Shown here: one piece after another, positions 37,214 through 43,909 of the stretch | How positions within the stretch are numbered: the first letter of the stretch is position 1 | Layout: every line of letters starts with the position of its first letter | IMG/VR virus record: IMGVR_UViG_3300025132_000055 | Coordinates: 1 to 51,104 of that record | DNA length: 51,104 bases | DNA from: a virus | Strand: one strand, 5' to 3' | Notes under the pieces: generated by a model | Told to the model about the DNA's origin: nothing | Seen by the model: only the letters and a program-made list of their open reading frames with translations | Database searches by the model: none | Position numbers and translations under genes: made by a program

Positions 37214-38737
37214 TTAAGATCTATCAATTTTAGATGTTGCCTTTATCAGCTTTCTATTGAAGCTGTCTCTAAAATCAACCAAATCACACCCATCGGCACT
37301 GTCTGGTTGAATAAATATTGAAAGTGCATATGGCAATAGCCATCCTGTAACAGCATTTTTTGTCTCAACTGAGGACTGTAGCCAAAACTTAGATATGTAT
37401 CTATGGTCTGTGTTCAGGCTCAATATATATCTTGATTCTTCTTTATTGGGGTTGGCATTCAATTTAAATGGTTCAGATAATTGCCCCAGAGATATTTCTT
37501 GCACGATATAGCTAGGTATTTTTAGCTCAGGCAAATTTGTGGTTGGTAGTTTTATTACTTCTCCAATTTCAATCTCCCCTTTGTCATTAGTCTCAACATC
37601 TATTTCCAATGAAGGGGTATTTTGGAGCCCTTCAGCTAATTTTGCCATCGTATCGAGGTGCTTTTCGGTGTCAACGTCGGTTGACATAATACTAGTTTTA
37701 TTGTGTATTTGTCTCGCTTTTGACATTACGATCTCTTGTATTTTATCTTGCATACTTTGAGTTATAGAAATATCTGATTTATCAAAAGTTACACCAAAAT
37801 ATTTATCGTCATCAGCATCAAAGTATACTGCCCACCTACAATATCTGTAATTTGGATGTTTTTGCCATGTCTTAGACCAGTCGTCATTATTACAAATTCT
37901 GCTTTTTATTACTCTGTCGCATCGAAAAACATAACCGCCCTGATTTTTATCAAATTGTTTTGCGGCAGCGACTGGGACATTCGTAAGATCCACCACTCTA
38001 ATTCTAGAATTGGTGCCGGGGATTATTTCATCGACCTCTTTAATAGTATTTTTGTTATACCAGCATAATGGATCAATAGAGGGGACTACATTGCCATTAA
38101 TTGTTATTTGTAACTTAGAATTAATAATCTTTTCACAATAAACTTGCGAACAATATTTCTCTATATTTCTTTCAATATTATCTCGCCTCGTACTGAAATT
38201 TTCTAGATCGAATTTAGATAACACAATTATTGTACCAGTGGACTTTGTTCCGAGAGTTTCATTAAACATGTCAGTCATCTCTGGTGTAACTTGAACTTCT
38301 GATGTACCCCATTGGTCATTTATACGCACCTGATTTATATCATATTGTCTGGCTAACAAAACGCCGGACGCATCTCTGGTCACAGTTAGCTTGTGGGCTG
38401 CAATGTTTAGACTGCCTAATGTGCCCCCTAAGCCAAACTTACCAATCTCAGTAGATTTTCTATTTCTTTCAAATCCTAGCGTATACGAGCCATACAGTTT
38501 ATCTTTATTCATCCCGCTGCCGTCATCGGCAATAATAATTGATGTTATTTCTTTGGAAGGCCCGGTAGTCATAATCTGAATTTTTGTCGCATTTGCGTCA
38601 TCAGAATTATCAATCAAGTCACCAATTGTGGTGACTAATTTATACCTGCCTCTTCGTAGAGATTCTATAAATTTATATCCAATTTTTCCTGCTTCGAAGG
38701 AAGCCTTTATCTTTTTTGCATTATTCGCAATAGCCAT
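37214..38737 (-). CDS. GHKL-family ATPase (MutL/Hsp90/MORC-like)
   Basis: 507 aa. N box GDLIDNSDDANA (Asn44; position of the catalytic Glu is Asp40), G1 box IADDGSGM (69-76), G2 box GKFGLGGTLGSLNIAA (99-114). These define the Bergerat-fold ATPase of MutL, Hsp90, MORC and histidine kinases. The extended N box with D-A-N-A-T is closest to MORC/MutL-type. The C-terminal 300 residues (with DKSDISITQSMQDKIQEIV) are unassigned; no histidine-kinase H box is seen. It lies between the recombinase and the ssDNA-binding protein, hence probably acts on DNA or on recombination complexes. E-to-D in the N box may slow ATP hydrolysis. Confidence 0.82.
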   Translation of the reverse strand: MAIANNAKKIKASFEAGKIGYKFIESLRRGRYKLVTTIGDLIDNSDDANATKIQIMTTGPSKEITSIIIADDGSGMNKDKLYGSYTLGFERNRKSTEIGKFGLGGTLGSLNIAAHKLTVTRDASGVLLARQYDINQVRINDQWGTSEVQVTPEMTDMFNETLGTKSTGTIIVLSKFDLENFSTRRDNIERNIEKYCSQVYCEKIINSKLQITINGNVVPSIDPLCWYNKNTIKEVDEIIPGTNSRIRVVDLTNVPVAAAKQFDKNQGGYVFRCDRVIKSRICNNDDWSKTWQKHPNYRYCRWAVYFDADDDKYFGVTFDKSDISITQSMQDKIQEIVMSKARQIHNKTSIMSTDVDTEKHLDTMAKLAEGLQNTPSLEIDVETNDKGEIEIGEVIKLPTTNLPELKIPSYIVQEISLGQLSEPFKLNANPNKEESRYILSLNTDHRYISKFWLQSSVETKNAVTGWLLPYALSIFIQPDSADGCDLVDFRDSFNRKLIKATSKIDRS

Positions 38738-38833
38738 ATTTAATCCTTTTAGTTAAAACTATTTAAATTCCAAATCGTTTAAGATCTGAAAAAAGAAATT
38801 TTCTTTTTTATTATTTCCAATCTTCTAAAGACC

Positions 38834-38874
38834 AAAAAAAAGGTGCCCTACTTACTTAGAAGCGCCGGGACACC
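38834..38874 (-). terminator. Rho-independent terminator after the ssDNA-binding gene, with alternative hairpin
   Basis: Minus strand: GGTGTCCC (38867..38874) pairs with GGGCACC (38842..38848), one bulge, followed by eight T. A second hairpin, AGCGCC/GGCGCT (38877..38882 with 38861..38866), encloses the 5' arm of the terminator stem and cannot form at the same time, as in an attenuator. The 156 bases between the two genes otherwise hold nothing recognisable. Confidence 0.75.
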
Positions 38875-38895
38875 AAGGCGCTCAACCCAAACCTA

Positions 38896-39654
38896 CTAGT
38901 CTTGATTCATGAAGCTCTTTAGAGCATCATCAACAGCGCCCAGCTTATTATATTTCTCTGTCTCAGACGAGGCATTTTCGGAGGTAACATCGGAGGATAA
39001 ATACTCATCCAGTAAAGCTTGTACATCGGAGGTTGTTTGGCGCTGGAAGAGTGTTCCTATGTCTGGAACAGAGTTAATTAATTCATCACAATTTTCCACA
39101 TCTTCACATAACTCAGATGGGCGGCGACGAGGCTTAAGGGATGTCTTTGGGAATGATCCCGGGGTTCCGGGAATGTTATATGTCATAACGATATCTGTAC
39201 CAGTCTCTGGGTGTGTAATATCGCCATAGTCAGGGTCAAGAACATAAGATAGTAGGGTTTCATAGGCAGTCTTACCGTATGCCCAAACTCTTACGCCTTT
39301 TGATTCCTCTCCACGAACAATAATTGGAGAGTAGTAGCGTTTGCGTGCAAATAGTTTTTTGGCTTCACGCTTAGCTGTGTCGTCGTTATTCTCAACGCCT
39401 TCACGCCATAGTTTGCTAGCAAAGTCACAGATAGGACAGTCTTCACCATGGTTGCGCTTAGGACAAAGAATACCGGGGTTCTTGCCCACGTTATAATGGA
39501 AATGGAACTCTTTGAAAGGGTCACCATCCACTGTGGGAAGGATTCTAACAGTTTGGTCGCCTTCAGATGGGCGCCACTTTGTGTTATCTTGTTTTTTTCC
39601 GCCGTTGCGGGATTGTTCGAGCTTAGCTCTCATTGCTTCTATATTAATAGCCAT
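38896..39654 (-). CDS. Single-stranded DNA-binding protein, gp32-like
   Basis: 252 aa. N-terminal MAINIEAMRAKLEQS, then WRPSEGDQTVRILPTVDGDP (OB-fold start), the zinc motif CPKRNHGEDCPICD, aromatic strands RKRYYSPIIV and GVRVWAYGKTAYETLL, and an acidic C-terminus. This is the T4 gp32 layout (about 300 aa) with a zinc-binding loop. It coats ssDNA at the fork and interacts with UvsX and helicase. Followed by a strong terminator and preceded by a stem-loop in the leader. Confidence 0.9.
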   Translation of the reverse strand: MAINIEAMRAKLEQSRNGGKKQDNTKWRPSEGDQTVRILPTVDGDPFKEFHFHYNVGKNPGILCPKRNHGEDCPICDFASKLWREGVENNDDTAKREAKKLFARKRYYSPIIVRGEESKGVRVWAYGKTAYETLLSYVLDPDYGDITHPETGTDIVMTYNIPGTPGSFPKTSLKPRRRPSELCEDVENCDELINSVPDIGTLFQRQTTSDVQALLDEYLSSDVTSENASSETEKYNKLGAVDDALKSFMNQD

Positions 39655-39696
39655 AATAATTTACCTTTTGTTAAGTTTTTTGTCTATAAAGACTAA

Positions 39697-39718
39697 GGTC
39701 AAGGGGCTAAAAGCCCCT
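39697..39718 (-). other. Stem-loop in the leader of the ssDNA-binding gene
   Basis: AGGGGC, loop TTTTA, GCCCCT: a perfect 6-bp stem (39702..39707 with 39713..39718) 45 bases before the ATG at 39654, with no T-tract after it. In T4 the gene 32 leader contains a structured autoregulatory site, so a similar operator is possible; it may also be a weak terminator of the gene at 39748..39990. Confidence 0.55.
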
Positions 39719-39747
39719 CGCCGAGATTGTTATTGAATAAGTTTAAA

Positions 39748-39990
39748 CTACTTATTAAAGTTGTAAGTCACATTTTGCGATTGCACTTCGCCGACTACAC
39801 GGCCAGTGTTAAATACACGAAAGTCATTCTTGTCAGTGTCAAAGACAACTTGGATTTCACCACTAGATTCTTTACGTTGTTTAGCAGAAAAGATATGATC
39901 AGGCAAGTCAGAAACTTTGATAAAGTTCATGGTGCGCTTAGATCCGTCAGTCTTGATAAAAGTTCCAGTGTATTGTGTATATGTACTCAT
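39748..39990 (-). CDS. WYL_2/DUF2693-like small beta-barrel protein
   Basis: 80 aa: MSTYTQYTGTFIKTDGSKRT, NFIKVSDLPDHIFSA, then IQVVFDTDKNDFRVFNTGRVVGEV. I recall this layout (GTF-x-KxDGSxRxMNyIKxxDLP and a FRxFNxxxxVGxV end) from the WYL_2/DUF2693 family, an Sm-like barrel in T4-like phages. Start at the ATG behind GGAGGTACA; a TTG 33 codons upstream is open but less likely. Paralog of 40235..40486. Role unknown. Confidence 0.72.
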   Translation of the reverse strand: MSTYTQYTGTFIKTDGSKRTMNFIKVSDLPDHIFSAKQRKESSGEIQVVFDTDKNDFRVFNTGRVVGEVQSQNVTYNFNK

Positions 39991-40121
39991 TGTACCTCCA
40001 GTAAATAATGATGAGATTTTGTTTGAGAAACTCGCAAAGTAGTCCTTAAGAGGATTGCGTTTTGTGGTTTTGTTTGATGATGACGACAATGTCTTAACCT
40101 CTCTTATTGTGCTTCATATAT

Positions 40122-40150
40122 ATTATAACATGTTTTGTTATGTTTGTCAA
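40122..40150 (-). promoter_or_regulatory. Perfect-consensus sigma70 promoter
   Basis: Minus strand: -35 TTGACA (40145..40150), 17-base spacer, -10 TATAAT (40122..40127), both perfect. It leaves a leader of about 125 bases before the ATG at 39990, unusually long for this genome. Drives the WYL_2-like gene and probably the ssDNA-binding gene. Confidence 0.85.
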
Positions 40151-40219
40151 GAAAAAAATTCATTTTTTTTCTCAGTGTTGAATGTGATTTTTTGAGAAGC
40201 TTTTCTTGCTTACATTAAT

Positions 40220-40248
40220 AATATAACCTGTTTGTTATGAGTTGTCAA
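40220..40248 (-). promoter_or_regulatory. Second upstream sigma70-type promoter
   Basis: Minus strand: -35 TTGACA (40243..40248), 17-base spacer, -10 TATATT (40220..40225). It overlaps the 3' end of the gene at 40235..40486 and stands about 98 bases upstream of the promoter at 40122..40150, so the two form a tandem pair. The 244 bases from 39991 to 40234 hold only these promoters and the leader. Confidence 0.78.
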
Positions 40249-40486
40249 GTTTTTTTGTAATATGTTTTGAAGAAATAGTTCCAACTAAGGTTCCATGGTT
40301 AAATGTTCGAATTGCATTAGCATTAACATCATATACGATTTCACGCTTGCAGTCTGAACTAAGATAATTTCTGCGTGTATTTTCCGATACCATTCCTTTT
40401 GGTAAGTCAAGGATCTTGATATAGTTCATCAGGCGCATAGAGCCGTCTTTTTTACGAAAAGTTCCAGTATATTGTGAATAGGTCAT
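40235..40486 (-). CDS. WYL_2/DUF2693-like small beta-barrel protein
   Basis: 83 aa: MTYSQYTGTFRKKDGSMRLM, NYIKILDLPKGMVSE, then REIVYDVNANAIRTFNHGTLVGTI. Paralog of the gene at 39748..39990, sharing the YTGTF-x-K-DGS, IK-x-x-DLP and F-N-x-G-x-x-VG blocks. Ribosome-binding site GGAGGTAAT. Tandem paralogs behind consensus promoters next to the ssDNA-binding gene suggest early, high expression. Function unknown. Confidence 0.7.
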   Translation of the reverse strand: MTYSQYTGTFRKKDGSMRLMNYIKILDLPKGMVSENTRRNYLSSDCKREIVYDVNANAIRTFNHGTLVGTISSKHITKKLDNS

Positions 40487-40534
40487 ATTACCTCCGGTTA
40501 TATTGTGATAAGAAACATTTTGTCTCTCATTTAT

Positions 40535-40563
40535 ATTATATCATATTTTAATGTATTTGTCAA
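40535..40563 (-). promoter_or_regulatory. Perfect-consensus sigma70 promoter
   Basis: Minus strand: -35 TTGACA (40558..40563), 17-base spacer, -10 TATAAT (40535..40540). It lies in the 103-base gap between 40486 and 40590 and drives the WYL_2-like gene at 40235..40486. Confidence 0.85.
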
Positions 40564-40589
40564 GAAAAAAGTTTATTTTTTTTAGAAGG

Positions 40590-41411
40590 TTACCTCCAAG
40601 GTTGAATATGGTGTGTATATTTAAGAGAATAGAAAAACGATTGCTTATGCTCAGAAGAAAAGATTGAGAATGAAGAAGTCATGTTATTGCTTTCATCATT
40701 GTGTATTCGTTTCTTGATTGTGTTCAACAAGTTTTTATCCTTCTCTAGTTTTTGTTTGCTTATACTATAAATATAACTTGTTTCAGTGCAGTTGTCAAGT
40801 AAAAACATTAACTTTTCTTGATCTTTATCGAAATTGCCAACTGAGATGGTGTTTATCCTTGAAATTTCTTTTGGTTTATGTGTGCCACCTAGAACTGGTG
40901 TTTGATCCTTGAACCACAGAATGGTTTCAACTGTATTTGCTATTTGTTTATTAATTGCACTATACATCATGGTAATTGATTGATCACCAACAATACTCAA
41001 GATATCCTTATTAGAAAAGATAGACATACTGTGTATAAGGCCAGATCTTGCGTATTCCTGTAGGACATTAGACACTATTTTGTGTCGCTTGACAACTTGG
41101 GGTGATGCCCATTCTAAATCCGGGTATATGTAACCAATATTTATTTTTTTACTCTTCAAGGTCTCCAGTATTCTTAATGTTGCCGATGAACATAAGGAAC
41201 CTCCACAAACAAAAAACCAACATTCATCAAACTCTAGATTCTCAAATTTGGAATTTCTGCCTCGAAAAAAATTCGGACAATTTGACTCATACGATTCTTC
41301 GTCTGTACATTTCTTTGGGAAATCACTTTGTTTGATATAAACCTTTTTATATGATGATGAAAACTCTTTTGCAATGCCGCAGCCTGCTGTACCTAACCCT
41401 ATGATAACCAT
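40590..41411 (-). CDS. Divergent FtsZ/tubulin-like protein
   Basis: 273 aa. The start, MVIIGLGTAGCGIAKEF, fits the N-terminal GxGGxGxN region of FtsZ. Residues 66-80, FFVCGGSLCSSATLR, lie where FtsZ has FITAGMGGGTGTGAAP; the G-box is degenerate (CGGSLCSSA). IYPDLEWASPQVVKRH and IFSNKDILSIVGDQSITMMYSAIN follow like FtsZ TKPFxFEG and IxNDKLLxxxG...AFxxAN. At 273 residues it is shorter than FtsZ (about 380) or PhuZ (about 315) and may lack the C-terminal domain. It could form filaments that position phage DNA, or be a non-polymerising relative. Next to the family A polymerase; contains an internal promoter. Confidence 0.65.
   Translation of the reverse strand: MVIIGLGTAGCGIAKEFSSSYKKVYIKQSDFPKKCTDEESYESNCPNFFRGRNSKFENLEFDECWFFVCGGSLCSSATLRILETLKSKKINIGYIYPDLEWASPQVVKRHKIVSNVLQEYARSGLIHSMSIFSNKDILSIVGDQSITMMYSAINKQIANTVETILWFKDQTPVLGGTHKPKEISRINTISVGNFDKDQEKLMFLLDNCTETSYIYSISKQKLEKDKNLLNTIKKRIHNDESNNMTSSFSIFSSEHKQSFFYSLKYTHHIQPWR
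40770..40798 (-). promoter_or_regulatory. sigma70-type promoter inside the FtsZ-like gene
   Basis: Minus strand: -35 TTGACA (40793..40798), 17-base spacer, -10 TATATT (40770..40775), lying within the coding sequence of 40590..41411. It would give a transcript for 40235..40486 with a leader near 280 bases, in addition to the promoter at 40535..40563. Confidence 0.7.
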
Positions 41412-42592
41412 GATACCTCCTGTAAGTCACGATAGTTTCTTCCGGCTGTTGCGGATGATTTAAACCAGCCGAGATCAGTGTCCTCGAATATCTCTTGGAC
41501 ACTTGGTAGTATATGCCTATCTTCAAAAGCCAAATCGATTGTTAATGAATCATGAACAACGGAATGCACAAAAGACTTACGGTTCTTCATAAACTTATAA
41601 ATCTTCACAGCCTGCTTCATGCAGTTGTCTGATGATGTGCTCTGGAGAAGGTAGTTAAGTGCATGAAAGTCGTTAGCTTCAATCTTGCGACCAAATGGTG
41701 TGTGAATGAAACCATCTTTATAATATTTATTTAATAATAGTCTGCGATCGTAATAATCTGATTTGATTGCATCAGAGTTTGGATTGTAGAACCAAGCCAG
41801 AAACTTCTTCTTGGCAACAGTGCGATCTGTTACATTATCGAAGATGTTTTCCATGTTCCATAAATGAATATCTGCTTTTGGGTGCGTTCCGGTTGATAAT
41901 GAGATAAAGGTTCTAATCTCCGCACCATTTAAGTCGAATTGGACAAAGATGTCATTTTTTGGCACCACACAGTTGGCGATTTCCTTCTTGAGGTTCATGA
42001 TAGGGAAGGAGCCCTTCTCAGTTGTGAGGCGACCCGTTTTTGAACCCCATATATCATAGCAGATTGGCTTATTTTTGCCGTTTAAGAAGTTGAGCAGTAC
42101 GTTTGCCTTGTTATCATGTTTGGCGTGTTTTTTGAGCACTTCTTGGTCGATAATGACAGGTATTTGCTTTATGCCATGGGCCATAACTTTTAAATCAACC
42201 ATAAAACCATGATTCTGTGGTTTGTGATAACTATCGAAAACGTATTGACAGATTTCGTTTTTAACTTCGCAATAGTGCATTAGGTGCTGCTCGGGAATAA
42301 CGTCGAACAAGCAATGTTCTTTCATATTTATCTTGGCGATGAACGCAGACTTAACAAATGATTTTATTTTTGATTCTCTTTTTTCGAGTCTTGATCGGAG
42401 ATTCTCTGGAGCGACATCAGCAAGGGTCTTGCCAGCAGAATAAATGCTAGCATAATCAACATTGCGATTAGCAAGCCTGTGGTCCCAGTTCCATGTTCCC
42501 CAAATATTGTCCGGGATTCTGTCGTATGTAAATTTTCCGTCACCGTAGATTCCAAAGCACTCATTCCTATCATCTAAAATCTGAAATATCAT
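41399..42592 (-). CDS. Short family A DNA polymerase (polymerase domain only)
   Basis: 397 aa. SKTGRLTTEKGSFPIMNLKK (TGRLSSxxPNLQ motif), motif A FVQFDLNGAEIRTFISLS with the catalytic Asp, motif B RTVAKKKFLAWFYNP (Arg, Lys and Tyr kept, Phe762 of Pol I replaced by Leu) and motif C SVVHDSLTID, where the usual HDE is HDS. There is no 3'-5' or 5'-3' exonuclease domain. Family A polymerases fill gaps or replicate phage genomes; with a full DnaE present its job is unclear, perhaps primer replacement or repair. Overlaps its upstream virion-gene neighbour by one base. Confidence 0.88.
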   Translation of the reverse strand: MIFQILDDRNECFGIYGDGKFTYDRIPDNIWGTWNWDHRLANRNVDYASIYSAGKTLADVAPENLRSRLEKRESKIKSFVKSAFIAKINMKEHCLFDVIPEQHLMHYCEVKNEICQYVFDSYHKPQNHGFMVDLKVMAHGIKQIPVIIDQEVLKKHAKHDNKANVLLNFLNGKNKPICYDIWGSKTGRLTTEKGSFPIMNLKKEIANCVVPKNDIFVQFDLNGAEIRTFISLSTGTHPKADIHLWNMENIFDNVTDRTVAKKKFLAWFYNPNSDAIKSDYYDRRLLLNKYYKDGFIHTPFGRKIEANDFHALNYLLQSTSSDNCMKQAVKIYKFMKNRKSFVHSVVHDSLTIDLAFEDRHILPSVQEIFEDTDLGWFKSSATAGRNYRDLQEVSWLS

Positions 42593-43908
42593 TAATAACC
42601 TCCGCTTGACCCTCCTCCGCTCATTCCGCCGCTTGAACCTCCTCCAAGCATTGATGTTCCGGACCCGATGGCCTGTTTTGTTTGTTTCCCTGTTGGGCCG
42701 ATGCCTTGTTTTGCTTTGACCCTTGAGTCAAAACGTCTGATCATATCTTGAAGACCAAAAGGCTTCTTGAATAGCTCAGCAGCAAAGATATTATTAATAT
42801 AACTCATTGCTTCAGTTATGTCAAGGAAAGTTTTTGATTTTTTTATCATTTGATTAACATTATATTCTGATAATGGATGTCCTTCCTCTTGATTACGCAA
42901 TCTACAATACATTGAAATATACTTTCTGGGGTTTCTATATGTCATATCAGTATCTGGTATGAACTTCCTTTTGTTTTTATGAACTCTTGTTTTATTTGTA
43001 CATAATACTTTTCTAATTATTATATCTGGATTTAATAATACAAAATCATTATAGAATTGAATTAAATTATTATATAATAATTCTATATCTAAATTATAAC
43101 ATAAATTATAATTATTATTTAATATATTAATAGCATCTGAGAATGGATCATCGTAGAATTGTCTAATCGCTGGTGAATTTAGATCTGCGATTAATATCCA
43201 TGGGGCTTGTTTGACTAAGCAGAAGCCTTTATTCATTGCTAATTTTTTATAGTATGAAAACAAAAGATTATTTACAAAATCAGTATTCTCGCCATCATCA
43301 TGATATGAATTATCCATAATAGAAATTGTTAAGCCGCTTGTGTGTAATGAATTTTCTTTAGATGTTGTCCAGCCACTGAATGTAATGGGAGTTCCTTTTT
43401 CAAAAGTAGAAAAATAATTAATAATTTCTTTGACATATGATTGAAAATGTGTTATATTCTTTTTAACACTATCATCAACAGACATATTAAAATCTCTAAA
43501 CAAATTCTTAATGTATGAATTATATGATACTCTCGGCGACACGAACGTCATTACTGGTTCCATTGTACTTATTGATTGCTGAGTCGGCAATAGCGTGCCA
43601 AGACTCATTTTTATTTGTATATTGTTTTTCATTGCGGCATGCATATTTTTGACAAAAGGTAATGTACGATGATTTTTGTCACTAATAAATTCTTTACTTT
43701 GACCTATACTGACAAGCTTTTCTTCTTTAATGTATATTGGAAGACCTCTATCATTTATTTTCCCATAATATTGGAGTTCAATATTATTAATGTCTTTGAT
43801 AGCCGGATCCAGCCTGCCGCTCTCTAGAAGCGGAAAAGTTCTTGTTTGGTATTGCGCTCTAAGAATTGCGATACTCATTGCTGAGTTCATAAAGTTATTT
43901 CCGTACAT
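42592..43908 (-). CDS. Virion-module protein with Gly/Ser-rich tail
   Basis: 438 aa, no recognised family. Mixed alpha/beta middle, an Asn/Tyr/Ile-rich stretch near residues 255-300 coded by very AT-rich DNA, and a Gly/Ser tail (GGGSSGGMSGGGSSGGY). The glycine codons of the tail contain GGAGG, the ribosome-binding site of the polymerase gene, whose ATG overlaps the stop. It follows the giant 1558-aa protein with the same kind of tail, so it is probably part of the tail or baseplate. Confidence 0.65.
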   Translation of the reverse strand: MYGNNFMNSAMSIAILRAQYQTRTFPLLESGRLDPAIKDINNIELQYYGKINDRGLPIYIKEEKLVSIGQSKEFISDKNHRTLPFVKNMHAAMKNNIQIKMSLGTLLPTQQSISTMEPVMTFVSPRVSYNSYIKNLFRDFNMSVDDSVKKNITHFQSYVKEIINYFSTFEKGTPITFSGWTTSKENSLHTSGLTISIMDNSYHDDGENTDFVNNLLFSYYKKLAMNKGFCLVKQAPWILIADLNSPAIRQFYDDPFSDAINILNNNYNLCYNLDIELLYNNLIQFYNDFVLLNPDIIIRKVLCTNKTRVHKNKRKFIPDTDMTYRNPRKYISMYCRLRNQEEGHPLSEYNVNQMIKKSKTFLDITEAMSYINNIFAAELFKKPFGLQDMIRRFDSRVKAKQGIGPTGKQTKQAIGSGTSMLGGGSSGGMSGGGSSGGY

Positions 43909-43909
43909 A

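Noticed and set aside
39748-40089. N-terminally extended form of the WYL_2-like protein from a TTG codon
   Set aside because: The paralog at 40235..40486 starts at the equivalent of the shorter form, and the shorter form has GGAGGTACA directly before its ATG.
42976-43150. Very AT-rich stretch as a replication origin
   Set aside because: It lies inside the coding frame of 42592..43908, which reads through as Asn/Tyr/Ile codons; no repeats or iterons typical of an origin.
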